The position numbers and the translations under genes were made by a program. Positions 37,561 through 48,904 of a stretch of DNA of 64,000 bases are shown piece after piece. Within the stretch, counting starts at the first letter, position 1; every line of letters starts with the position of its first letter. The notes under the pieces were generated by a model, which made no database searches, was not told where the DNA came from, and worked only from the letters and a program-made list of their open reading frames with translations. This stretch comes from Triparma columacea. Lineage: Eukaryota; Sar; Bolidophyceae; Parmales; Triparmaceae. Location: positions 2,183 through 66,182 of the forward strand of contig BRYA01000385.1 in NCBI GenBank assembly GCA_030267965.1, given 5' to 3'.

Positions 37561-40345
37561 ATGGGCACCTGCTCGTCCAAATCCTCCGATCCTACCTCTC
37601 CCGTCTCTGGTGGTCCTAGGGGGTCTAACCCAGCTGGGAACAATGGTGTGCCACCTAATATAGATACTGCAAAAAAGAAACCCCCCCCTGCCCAAGGCCC
37701 AGCTAAGGAAGTTGAGAAGGAAGCTACAGGTAAGCATAAGACGCGCGCGCAACCCCAAACTGCCAGTTTCGTCCGTTCTGTCTTCGTGTCGACCTTTCTA
37801 TCCACAGCATACCACTCCTCCCCCCCCATTTGTCACAACCCTCCTCAACATGTAACGAGGATCCCAGCTAAGATTTCACTCACGGCCATGATCAACCCCC
37901 TTGCATCCCGTTTCACACTTCTCCTGCCATAAACCCCTCCCTCTCCCCTAACCCTCCCCCCACTTCCCACCCCCCTCCAGTTACCCCTGCATCCCCAACC
38001 TCTGCATCCCCAACCCCTGCTTCTGCAGACAACTCTCACTCCTCCAAGGCCCCCTTCGAAGGAAACATCTCAATGTCCCCGAAAGCAGTCTCCTCCTCCC
38101 TCCCTGCCAACCCCCTCGCGTTTGGGATCCCTAGAGCAAAGTCCACTTTGGATATGTTAAAATCCCCTAGAAAGTCACTCACGAAAATGCTCTCCAGCCC
38201 AAGGAACAACATGGGAGATACCGGGGGCGGGGGCAAGGGGGGGCGAAATCCAAATAGGAAGAGCCCCCTGAAGACCGAGATGGAGAAGAAAGCGGTGGAG
38301 TTCAGGAAGCAGGTAAGAATGGCTCTACACACGCTTGGCTTGTCGCGCAATTCTGCCCTTTAACCCCAACTCTTTCCTCTTTCCGCTCGTCACTTTCGCT
38401 CCTCATTTTAGCATCTGGAGAGCGAGATGGCCAGCAAGACGAAGGACCTCACCCAAGAGACCAAGGATATGTTCAAGAAGGCATACTCGAGCCTTTCCGC
38501 CGAGGGGGACCTATCAAAGGCCAATCTTAGGAGCTTGTTCGGGAATCTAGAGGACCAGGTGAGAGCTGGCCTCGCAAAGGCGGGAATGATAGCCTCAATA
38601 AGGCGAGCTCCAACAAGCCTTCCCCCCTCACCCTCACCTCTCCTCACACCCTCTCCTCGCTTCGCTCTATCTATCCACTCCAGGCTTTTGAGGACGTCTA
38701 CTGCCTGTTTGACTGGGACAATGACGGCAGTGTCGACGTGCATGAGTTTGTGCTCACCATGAGCCTTCTCGCAACCCCTGCCACCAGCTTTGAGGCAGAG
38801 CAGGACCTGCTCTTCGCGATATTCGACGTAGACGGGAGCGGGACGATGGACAGGGCGGAGGTAAGAAACGCCCAGGGCTGGAGAATGATGGACAATGATG
38901 ATGGACCAGCAGCAAACCTCACCCCCCCTCCCCCCCTCCCTCCCCCCCTCCCTCCCCCCACCCAGTTTGGTAAAATGATGCGCGCCACGCTGAGGTGTAA
39001 GATGACCCACTTGGATTTTTGTATGAAGGTGAGAGGAGAGACAAATACACATATTTCGTGGCACATCGTCGCGACGACGCTCGAGGCAATTAAGGCCCTT
39101 TGACCCAACTTCTCCCATCTTCCCCTCCTCTCCCCCGATACCTCTGCATATTTCGGATGGCACTTGTCTCTTCGCGCTCGCCGCCTCTCTCACACAATTT
39201 CACCCACCCTTCCCGCGGCTCGCTTCGCTCGCCGCTTCGACTAATACACAACCCGCAACCCCTTCCCGCCTTGAATAGACTGAAAGTCGGAAGGCCACCT
39301 TCAGGCGTCACCTCGAGGGCGAGTTTTCCACGGAGACCCTCGAGTTCTACAACGCTGTTGAAGAGTACCGGGCGTTGGTGGGATCCCTGGACGAGGAGGA
39401 GGTGAGGATGGATAAATGAGGAAACACGACACTCACACGACACTCAATCCTACCCACCCACTAACAACGAAAACCTTTTGACTTCTCTCTTCCCTCACAC
39501 ACACACGAGCAGTTTGAGAACATGAGGGAGGAGTGTAATGACATCGTCGACATGATATATAAGACGTTCGTTGAGGAGGGAGCGAAAGAGCAGGTAAACA
39601 TCGAGGGCAAGACACGGAAAATGATTCAAGAATTGTCGCTAACCCTAATTATCGCCCTGCGCTGCGCTGCGCTACGCTACGCTACGCGGCTCACGAGCAG
39701 GTAAACATCGCAAGCAAGACTCGGAAAACGATTCAAGGAATTGTCGAGGGGGTCGACACGGAAAAGGAGCTCTTTCCTTTCACAATTTTTGACGCCGCAC
39801 ATCAGGAGGTGTACCAGCTGATGAATAGAGACACGTTTGAGCGGTTCAAGCACAACGACACATTAATGGACCAGATGCTGACTAGTCTCTTTGAGGAGGT
39901 AGACGTTGAGAAAAACGGGGTAATCACGGTCGCAGAATACAAATTGTGGGCGACCAAGAATCCAGAGTTGACTAATTTCTTGAAGGATTTACACAACGAG
40001 ACATTCATGGGAGTTTCAAAGGCCGCAGGGCTCGAGAAGAGGAAAGCTAGGAGGATAAGCGTGCAGAAGCAGGTAAGTATGGACGAGCGAGTAGCGGAGT
40101 AGTGGCGAATAAATATAAATATAAATATATGACACCTGAGCAGCAAGCCGTATCCCCTCCCCCCCTCAACCATCGCCGTAATTCACACGCATTATCCCTC
40201 CGTCCTTTGCGATTCCGTTCGCTCGTTACAGCACCGGCTAAGCGTCAGCGGACAATCATCGTCGGGACGCTTTTCAGAGGGCGGCAGCGAAGCCCCTTCC
40301 AGTACGCGCTCCAGTGGAGGAACTCCAGTGGTTGGAAATGAATGA
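37561..40345 (+). CDS. Lipid-anchored EF-hand protein with RGS domain
   Basis: Nine exons: 37561-37729, 37981-38312, 38412-38558, 38684-38860, 38966-39028, 39279-39401, 39513-39593, 39701-40072 and 40232-40345. All are in phase and give 525 aa. The N-terminus MGTCSSKSSD carries Gly2 for myristoylation and Cys4 for palmitoylation, so plasma-membrane anchoring is expected. Residues 1-170 are Pro/Ser/Lys-rich. Two EF-hands (DWDNDGSVDVHE, DVDGSGTMDRAE) lie at about 225-275. An RGS domain follows at about 297-440: FRRHLEGEFSTETLEFYNAV, then KEQVNIASKTRKTIQ and FDAAHQEVYQLMNRDTFERF, which match the conserved RGS helices. A further EF-like loop, DVEKNGVITVAE, follows. RGS domains accelerate GTP hydrolysis by G-alpha; the EF-hands suggest Ca2+ control. 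The intron at 39594-39700 interrupts the RGS fold and seems recently made. Confidence 0.88.
39594..39700 (+). mobile_element. Young intron within a tandem duplication (family 4 sequence)
   Basis: The segment from GAGCAG|GTAAACATCG to GAATTGTC occurs twice: 39588-39637 and 39695-39745, offset 107 bp. Splicing uses the GAGCAG|GTAAAC donor in copy 1 and the GAGCAG acceptor in copy 2. Between the copies lies CTAATTATCGCCCTGCGC and CTACGCTACGCGGCTCAC, the family 4 sequence also found at 40342-40758. Confidence 0.85.
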
Positions 40346-40758
40346 TGGAAAGGGTTCTACCAGTTTTTTATGGACAAAAATACTCCAATTTTCTAATTAT
40401 CGCCCTGCGCTACGCTACGCCACGCGGCTCGCTTCGCTCGCCGCTAAATGATGGAAAGGGTTCTACCAGTTTTTTGTGGACAAAAATATTCCAATTATCT
40501 AATTATCGCCCTGCGCTACACTACGCCACGCGGCTCGCTTCGTTCTCGCCGCTAGCAGTTTTTTATGGACAAAAATATTCCAATTATCCAATTATCGCCC
40601 TGCGCTACGCTACGCCGCGCCGCGGCGGCTCGCTTCGCTCGCCGCTAACAGTTTTTTATGGACAAAAATACTCCAATTTTCTAATTATCGCCCTGCGCTA
40701 CGCTACCCTACGCCACGCGGCTCGCTTCGCTCGCCGCTTCGCTCCGCTCGCCGCAACC
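40346..40758 (+). repeat. Tandem array of four family 4 units between convergent genes
   Basis: Four units of about 90-110 bp, each with CAGTTTTTTATGGACAAAAA, TCTAATTATCGCCCTGCGC, ACGCTACGCCACGCGG and the hairpin with its CGCT end. The first unit starts in the last codons of the RGS gene (ATGATGGAAAGGGTTC at 40341) and the last ends at the stop codon of the EF-hand gene. The array fills the whole 3'-3' intergenic space. Confidence 0.85.
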
Positions 40759-43700
40759 CTAATTCATCTGCTGCAAATACAGCCCTGAGTGGTCGACCAA
40801 AATTCCGTCTGCGATCCTCTTGCAAATCTCCACCACCTCTAAATTGCTCGCCTCTTCCAAATCCCCGTAGCCACTCTCCTTCAATTTTTGAGGGCTAAAG
40901 AAGCCAGTCTTGGGGGCACCGACATTTTCACCCAACCCATCAACCTCCAACCCCCCCGCATCCTTTGCAAACCTCAGCATTAAGAGCTCACCCGAAATAT
41001 GCTTCGGCTCAGAGTAGACGACGTTTTTGTTAGTCTCCACTTGGGAGGGCTCCAGGACAATAGTTTTGTAGCGGTCGATGAAGTCGACGCTCGTGCTCTG
41101 GGGGGGTACCACCACGCTGATGGTGTCGACTGCTGTGTCGATGCTTGAGATGCTGCTGTTCCTCGTCCTCCCCCCCTCCTGCTCCTCCGCCGCGGCTTCG
41201 TCCAGCAGCTCCTTTAGGACCTTCTTCTCATCTTCGTTCGCAGCCTCGTCCAGCAGCTCCTGCAAAACGGGTTTCTCGTCTTTCAACTTCTTTGCCCCAA
41301 CCCCCCCCCCACGGCTCGCTTCGCTCGCCGTCCTCTCCAAAATCTCCTCCATAACTTCTACCTCCCCTGTAGCCCTCTTCATCCCCTTCTCGATGTCCCC
41401 AAGGCTGACCATTCCGTCCATTCCGCCAACTGCATCCAAGCTCTTAGCGGTCAGGTTGGCCTCCCTGAAAGTAAACATCGGAGGAGCTGCCTGGAGCTCC
41501 AAGAACTTCTCGTGCTTCGAAACTTGCTCCTTCTCCCAGAGGTACCTCCTGTAGTCGTTTATGCAACCCTGGAGCTCGTCAAGCTCCATCTTTCCGTCTC
41601 CTTCGTCGTCGATATAGTTGCAAACAAGGTCGCACTCCTCAATGGTCAAGTCTAACTTCTTGTCAAGTCGGCAGCAGATGTTCTGCAAGTCCGCGCTGGT
41701 GATGACATCCAATTCATCTCCTCCTCCTCCTCCTCCCGCCCCAGCCCCCCCCCCCTCCTCCATCTCCCTCTCCTTCTTAGACTTCTTCTTCTTCTTCCCC
41801 TTGCCAAATTTGCCCTTACTCCCGACCTTCTTCAGGTTCAACAGGTCTTTCGTCCTCAGCTGCCGTGTCCTCATCACACCGGAGATCTTGTCAAGAACGG
41901 CTGCGATTCCAGCCTCCTTAGCCTTTTCCATCCTGTCGAAGAAAACTTTGACCTCCGCTAGCCTCTTGTCCTCCTCGGCCTTTTCCTCCTCCTTCCTCTT
42001 CTGCTCGGCCAAGAGGGCGAATTTGCTCACATCGCTGGCCTTGGTCAGCATCTCCAGGCCGACCCTCAGCTCTGCCCTGTCGATCATCCCGTCTCCAGTC
42101 TTGTCTATTTCGTTGAACACACCCACGAGCGATTTGCCCTTCTCCCTCATGATAATAAATATTGACCTCATGACCTTTGCCGTCCCCGTCTCCTCGAGCA
42201 TCTTGAGCAGCGCCTCGATCCTCTCATCCTCCTCCTTCGCTTCTTTGTCAAGCTTTGCCTTCTCCTGCTTTGCCTCCTCTTTCCTTGCCACGAGAGCCTT
42301 CAACTGCGGGCTTGGTTCGCATATTGCTCTAAGCCCTCTCTTTAGATCCTTTGTGCTCATGCTACCGTCGCTCCCCTGCCCGTTACCGCTGCCAACCCCT
42401 GAAAACTGAGCAAGCAAATCAATCAGCCTCATGCCTCTGTCCTTCATGAAGCTTTCGAGTCTCTTGAGAGCATCCCCGACCTCCCCCTTGAGCTTGTCGG
42501 CTTCGGAGGGCTCATCGACATTTGCTATGGCCTCCTCCACCTCGTCGATCGACAGCTCCCCGTCTCCAGCGGGGTCCAGATACCTGAGCAATTTCACGAC
42601 CTCGGCCTGCGTCAATCTTGCCATCCCCGATGGCCACTTCATGGTCCTCAGCCCAGCCTTGAGCTCGCACTCGGTCACTGTCCCTCCGGCTCCCTCCCCG
42701 AAGCTGGTGTCCATTAGGTCAAACCAGTCCTCAGTGCTTATCTTCAAAACTTCAAGGGCCTTAATCAGCCTTCGCAGCAACTCCTTGGCCTCCAAATTGA
42801 ACTTCTCAACGGCTTGCACTCTTCTCGCCTTCCTAAAGGCGCTTTCGAACTCGCTAATTTCGATCTTCCCATCCTTGCTGGGGTCGAGATAGCCCGCGAT
42901 TGCCTCAATCTCTCCGTCGCTGAAGTCCAACTTGGGTGTCTCACTCGCTTCCTTCAAGGCCTTGTCAGCCTCCTCCATCTTCTTCCTCAGCCTAGCATCT
43001 TCCTTTTCCTTCAGCTCCATCCTGCCAATCGTGATATCGGCCTTCCTCATTGCAGAGGCAAGCTCGTCCGTCTCCATGTCCCCATCCTGGTCGGGGTCAA
43101 GGTACTTGATGAGAGCGCTTATATCGTCGTCGCCAAGTTGTACTTCGGCTTTTAACCATTTGGTGATCTCTGCGTGGTCAACGACCCCATCCCCGGAAGC
43201 ATCGAGCCTCTCGAAGAGAGTGCTCATCTTGACCCTCTTCTCCCTAATGGCGGCCTTCATCTTCTTCATCGCTGACAAAGCCTCCGGAGCCATCTTGCTG
43301 TGGGCGGAGGCCATTTGCACAAGCTTGAAGGCATTTTGCAGCTCCTTCAGATCAATTCCGTTGTTTTCGGGGTCGACAAACTTGCAAATGTTTTCCAAGT
43401 CCTCATCGCTGATACTGGGCATGGGCTTGATGTTATTGATCGTCTTTGTAAGCTTCTTCGCCTTCTTTGTCTCGACCTTCTTTGTCACCGTAAGGAGCCA
43501 CTTCCTGAGGTCCTCTACGCCCAACTCGTCGTAATTATCCCCTCCGAGGTACTCTCCGAGAAATTCTCCGAGCTCCCTTCCGCCAAGCCACTCTCGCAAC
43601 CTAATTAGGACACCCTCCGCGACCTTAGAATCGTCCTCTTCGACCTTGTTTGCAGGGTCGGACGGCATGCTTATGTCGCCACGGAGTCTTCTGAAGCCGT

Positions 43701-46700
43701 AGTTAAGGTCTTGTCGAGAAAAGGATCCAGAAATTACATCTGTCGACACAAAGATGGAGTCCAAGCCTCCGTACATCGTTGTGAGAGGAAGCTTCTTAGC
43801 AGAGAGCATGTGCTTGTTCTTCTGCTCATAAGCGAAGCGCCTGAAGTCTCGAATCACGAGCTCAAGCTCTTCCTTATCGATTTCTCCGTCACCACTTGTG
43901 TCCATGAAGGTGATGAGACATTCAACATCCTCGAGGCTCATCTTGAGCCTGGCCTTTTTCAGGGCTGCATGAAGCTCACTGGCGTCGGCCGTGCCACCTC
44001 CTGACTTATCGATCATGAAAAAGAGGTCCTTGACCCTCATCTGCTTCCTCCGCATGAAGCTTTCGAGCTTGTTGATGACCTTGTCGGCACCACAGTCGCG
44101 AGCGACTGCTACTTTATCTTCAAACTTCTGGGTGGCCATCATTTTTTCGACGAGCTGCTTCCTCTCATTCTCGAGCTTCTCTTTTGCCCTTCGGAGAGGC
44201 GCAAGGGCCTCCGCCTTCGGTTCCGACATGAGCTTCATTCCATACCTAAGTTCCTCTCCAGTGATCACGCCGCTGCCGTCTTTATCGATTTCCCTGAAAA
44301 GATCTGTCATCCTAAGTCCCTTGTCTTTCATGCACTTCTCAAGCATGATAAGGACGTCTCCCGCACCCGAAGACTTGGCCTCTTCAATTTTACGGTTCAA
44401 AACAGCCTGCTCCTCTTCGCGTACAATCCGCTCCTGCTCCTGTTGCTCGAGAGCCTCGTCACGGCGCTTGATGAGAGCCTTTACGGCCCCTGAGGGTTCA
44501 CTGAGGGCCTTAAGTCCCGCGGTGAGCTCTTCAACATCGATGTCGCCGTCGCCAGACTTGTCCATGGCTGAGAAAAAGTCCATGAGGCGCTGCCCTTTCT
44601 CCTTCATGAAATTCTCGAGCCTCATCATTGTCGTGCCAACCTCCTGCTCCATGAGTTCGTCTTCGGAGACCTTTCCGAGCTTGTCGAAGGCGACAACCGC
44701 CTCGTCAATTGATATGTCGCCTTCCCCCGAAGGATCCATGAAGCGGACAAGCTTTATGACGTCAGGTTCGGAAAAAAGTTCGGTGGCGTTCTTCCCTTTC
44801 CCCTGCTTGAGCTTCTTGAGGCCGAGCCTAAGTTCGCGGGACGTGACGGTGCCATCGGATTTAGCAGCCCCCGACGAGTCCATCTTGGAGAACCATTGCT
44901 GCACAGTCCAAGACTTTTTATCGAGGACTTTTTTCAGCTTGGTCAGGAGCTTCTTCCCCTTTTGGACGAGGCCCTTCTCGGCCCGGGCTCGCCTTGCTTT
45001 ACGAAAGGCACCTTCGAGCTCCACGAGGTCTATCTGCCCGTCGCCCGAGGGATCAAGGTACTTGACAAGTGTGTTTATCTCGTCGTCGGTGAAGGAATCG
45101 GGTTGCATGGCAATGGCCTTCTTGACAGCCTTATCGGCGTGGGTGACCTTCTCCATGACAATCGCCTTCTCCTTCTCTTCGATTTCGATCCTTCCCACGG
45201 TGACTTCTGCGCGGCGCATCGCGGCAGCGAGCTCGTCAGTCTCCATGTCCCCGTCATTGTCAGGGTCAAGGTAACGCAGCGTGGCGTTTATATCATCAAT
45301 GTCAATCCCAAAGGAGGAGAGCCAATCGGCAATTTCTGCGTGTGACACGATGCCGTCGCCTGATCGGTCGAGCTCTTTGAAGAGGTCGTCGAGCTTCATG
45401 TTGTTCCTCTTGATATGATTGATGAGCATGGTAACACAGCTTATGGCCCCATCCTCCATGGCCTCGGCAGCAGCCGAGCGCTTGACAAGTCGGAAGGCCT
45501 CCTCGAGCTCTCCTGCGTCGATTCCGTCTCCGTTGGGATCCATGAAGTTTATAACCTTTTGGATGTCTTCGTCGTTCAAGGTGGGTGAATCGTTCATGGC
45601 ATTGATCTCCATCTTGGCTTCGAGCTTCTTCCAGTTGTCGTTGAGGACGAGGACAAGCTCGAGGCATCGCTTGAGAGCCTGCTCGGCGATGTTCTTTGTG
45701 GTGGCCGAAGCAGAAACCATGGAGGCTGCAAAGTCCTTGAAAGAGATGCGGGAGGAGGGGGAGTTGAGCTTGAGGAAGTCAAGGACGGCCTCGATCTCAG
45801 AATCTGTGATTTGCAAGCGGCGAGTCTTGGGACGGTGCCTGTGCTTGCGCTTAGAGGACCGGCGAGTGGATTTAGGGGTCGCTGCCGTGGACAAAGACCC
45901 AAGGGAAACTTGCTCGACGTAGTCGTCGTAGAGTTGGGGGGTCACGGTCATGGTAGACTCCAGGGCCTTGGCGAGAGTGTCTGAGTCCCTAGGCTTCGTG
46001 AGGGTGTTGATGGGGTCGAGCAGGAGGCCGAGTCTCTTACTACGAGGCGAGATAGGAGGACCATTGTCGTTACTACTCCAGAGCTTCTGGACGGCCTTGC
46101 GCGTAAGCTTGAGAGACTGTGAGACGTAAATTCCTTGCGTGATGTTGTCCTTCTGGACGCGGCGGAACTGGCGTAGGGCCTCCTCCAGCTCTGCGATGTC
46201 CACAGCGCCGTCCCCAGAATCGTCGAGAAATTTGACAAGGGTTTCCATCTTGTCGTCTGCAATGTTGCATTTGATGTTCTTTAGAGCCTGTTGAAGCTCC
46301 TGGCCGTCAAGGGTGCCGTCGCCTGACTTGTCAACCCCATAGAAGATGTCCTGAAGGCGGAGCTGGTACTTGCGAATAAAGCCCTCCAGCTTTCCCAAGA
46401 CTGTCGCTGCTCCGCAAAGGTCGGCCTCGGCCATGCGCGACCTCATAGCGTTCTCCTCCTTTGATATCCTTATGAAATCCTCGACGTTGGTGCACTGAGA
46501 GAAGGGAAGTGCCGTCTTGAACTTGGGGCGGATGCGAATTTCCATATTTGCAACCCCGCGCTCGTCAAACGAACGAAATAAGGAGATGTCTGAGACGAGG
46601 ATGAAGGGCTCGGTCTTCTTCACAATTGCGTTCGACGCGGATAAGGGGTTCCCAGTGAATACGAACTGCTTCGGGATGAAGGAGCTGTAGTGTGTGTTGA

Positions 46701-47833
46701 GTAGGGTCCTGATTTTCGCAAGGGGGGACTGCGAGGGTGGGTGGATGGGGGGGGGGGATTAGGGGAGGATTGATTAGTAGTGTAAGAGCTGTTCTTTCCA
46801 TCCTCATTCTCATCATCTCACCTTCTTCATGACAATCATTTTACCAACCACCGATTTGGTCTTCTCCATAACTACAGAGAGGTTGACAGGTGCGTCTGTT
46901 AGAGGATCGTCAAAGTAGTCCGATGCGACTGACATACTTTGAGAGGCGATGAAGGGGGGGGGCGATTCTGTGCGAGACACAGCGCTGTCAGCGCTGCCAG
47001 GCACCGTCAAAATGGAGGCAGGTTGGGGAGGGGAGAGGGGGGGCAAAGGCCTCGTCGCGTCGATGATCGAAGGGGAGGTGATGATAGAATCCAAAGGTTG
47101 GAGAGAGGCAGATGTCTCATCGTTCTGGGTCACCAAGGCAGAAGAACCAAGGGAATCGTTACCGACAGACCCATCGAAAGATGAATCATCGGGGTTCATA
47201 GCCTCAAAGCTGAGGAGCTGCTCGAGGAAGTTCTGCTGGACGGAGGTGTTTGCAGAGGAAATGCCACCAATGGTGGAATCATCCCTGGAGGAGAGTGTCA
47301 CATCATCCTCAAAATTGGTCGACTGGGGATTAATAGGAGGGGGGGGTTAGGGAGTTTGGAAGAGGACAGATGAGGCTGAGAAGGGTCGTAAAACGAAAGC
47401 CAGCTTACCTCAGCCAACATCTCTTGGACGGACAGGTCGTGAGAATTCTGTGAGAAGCTCTTGGACACGGAAAGGTGATTCAAAGTGGACGGCGACATTA
47501 TAGAGTCAGCAAGGGTGGCCATCTTGTCTTCCTCCTTCTTCGTAGCCTTCGCTAACCTCCTCTTTTTTGCCAACACTGCGAGGGGTTAGAAGGGAGTTAG
47601 GGCAGGTGAGAAGGTGAGGGGGGGGAGAGGGGAAGATCGGGGGTAGGCAAGGGGAACGTACTCTTCTTCTTTTTCAGACGCTGCTTTTTTGTCTCCCATT
47701 TCCTTCCAACCTGCTGTAAATATGGACTAGGATTTTCCCTAACCGGAGGATTGTCCCGAGCCTTCACAATCTGAGGTAAGGTTAGGCTAGAGGAGAGGAG
47801 CGAATCCATTTCGCTGACGGAACTCTCCTTCAT
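40759..47833 (-). CDS. Giant multi-EF-hand calcium-binding protein
   Basis: Four exons, 47662-47833, 47409-47575, 46822-47322 and 40759-46728, are phase-consistent for 2269 aa. The last exon is nearly 6 kb without an intron. The N-terminal 280 residues are Ser/Pro-rich and Lys-rich (KKQRLKKKK). From about residue 350 on I count some 20 EF-hand-like loops. Many are canonical (DKSGDGTLDGQE, DDSGDGAVDIAE, DRSGDGIVSHAE, DPDNDGDMETDE, DPSGDGQIDLVE, DKDGSGVITGEE, DTSGDGEIDKEE, DASGDGVVDHAE, DKTGDGMIDRAE); others are degenerate (DPENNGIDLKE lacks spacing; DTSFGEGAGGTVTECE is expanded). A four-loop block (SGDGIVSHAEIADWL to VELEGAFRKARRA) is repeated later as SGDGVVDHAEITKWL to ISEFESAFRKARRV, an internal duplication. 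No TM segment. Probably a cytosolic or ciliary Ca2+ sensor or buffer; the exact role is unknown. Confidence 0.9.
41312..41330 (-). repeat. Introner hairpin inside coding sequence
   Basis: CGGCTCGCTTCGCTCGCCG lies within the long exon of the EF-hand gene and is followed on the minus strand by the same G-run (GCCGTGGGGGGG) seen after the hairpin in intron 6 of the C2/ankyrin gene. It is translated as TASEASRGGG, in reverse orientation relative to most intronic copies, and breaks no frame. Confidence 0.75.
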
Positions 47834-48812
47834 GTCGGAGAGGAGTGGGGATGGGAGGAGGGGTGGAGCTGATGAAAGGGGAAGGGATGGGGGATTTGTG
47901 AGTGAACTGGAGAAAAAGAAGTTGGGGAGGGTGGGCAGAGGGCTTTACTGGGGTGGTGGATGAGAGAAAATGGGATGACAACGAAACGATTTAAATGTCC
48001 AGATGGGATTGTAGTATTATATAACCGCCCGATCTGTAAAAAAATATCTCGTCCGTGTTCACGACTGTTGTTTTTTCGGAGAAAATGCTCATTATCTATT
48101 GTTAACAAGCAGCGGCACGGTACTTGTTTGAGTGAGAGGTATGTAGGTCGCATTTTTAACCATTTAAGCGTATAATTTTTCGCCGTCTTGTTGTAGATAA
48201 AGTGTAAAAAGCCAAAAGAAAGAAGGTAGACAATTTTTGGTCTGCGAACTTGGAAAAACCACTTTTCCTGTAAGGCTCTGATCGAGTCAGAAGATTTACA
48301 CCTATTAAGCTTACCGACGCTTCATTACGACTCTTAGCTCTCAAAGAAAAAATTCCGCTGTAATATAATGCACTATCTTTAGACCGAATTTCCATACCAG
48401 GAGTTACGCTACTATCTCCTACGAAATCATCCGCGATTTTTCGTGACCATTGTGACATTCTTGTCAATACAAGTTTTAATGCATAAATTTACTAATTTAT
48501 GTATGTTAAGCACAATTGAAAATTTTAATAGCAAATGGAATCAGTTATGAAAATTTGATTATATGTGTAACAATATTTTGAATATTTATATGTCAATATT
48601 GATCGAAGGGTGTTTTCATATATTCTTAAATCCAAAATTGATATTCATTAATTTATTTGAAACCTTTGAAAAAATATTTTCACTATTTATCAAAATCCAA
48701 TTTAAGATATATAAATACATAAATTTATGTTTAAATTTGATACAGTAAAATATGATAGATTTTTAAAGTCTCAAATAATCGATTTCATTTTGCCGATTTT
48801 TTAAGTCAATTT
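47834..48812. other. Upstream region of the EF-hand gene and AT-rich insertion flank
   Basis: 47834-48160 is the probable promoter side of the EF-hand gene. A minus ORF at 48156-48467 (103 codons) is unrecognised. 48470-48812 is strikingly AT-rich compared with all neighbours and includes a 61-codon ORF of organellar-looking Ile/Phe/Asn/Lys composition (48563-48748). The retrotransposon target site AATTT is at its end (48808-48812). Confidence 0.5.
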
Positions 48813-48891
48813 TGTCAGATGTCCACTCAGTAATAATCTTCACCCACATCTAAATCTCAATCTCAGAGTTTCTTTACCATCATCTCTGACA
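48813..48891 (+). repeat. 5' LTR
   Basis: 79 bp, TG..CA ends, identical in sequence to the 3' LTR at 56384-56462. Confidence 0.95.
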
Positions 48892-48904
48892 GGTTATAAG
48901 CCCA
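48892..48904 (+). promoter_or_regulatory. Putative primer-binding site (half-tRNA type)
   Basis: GGTTATAAGCCC directly after the LTR resembles the complement of the initiator tRNA-Met anticodon loop (GGTTATGAGCCC expected, one mismatch). Priming by a half-tRNA of initiator Met is known for some Copia elements. It does not match a tRNA 3' end ending in TGG. Confidence 0.5.

Noticed and set aside
43991..45274. Plus-strand ORF of 427 Ser-rich codons
   Set aside because: Antisense of the EF-hand gene; the Ser/Leu-rich composition is typical of such shadows.
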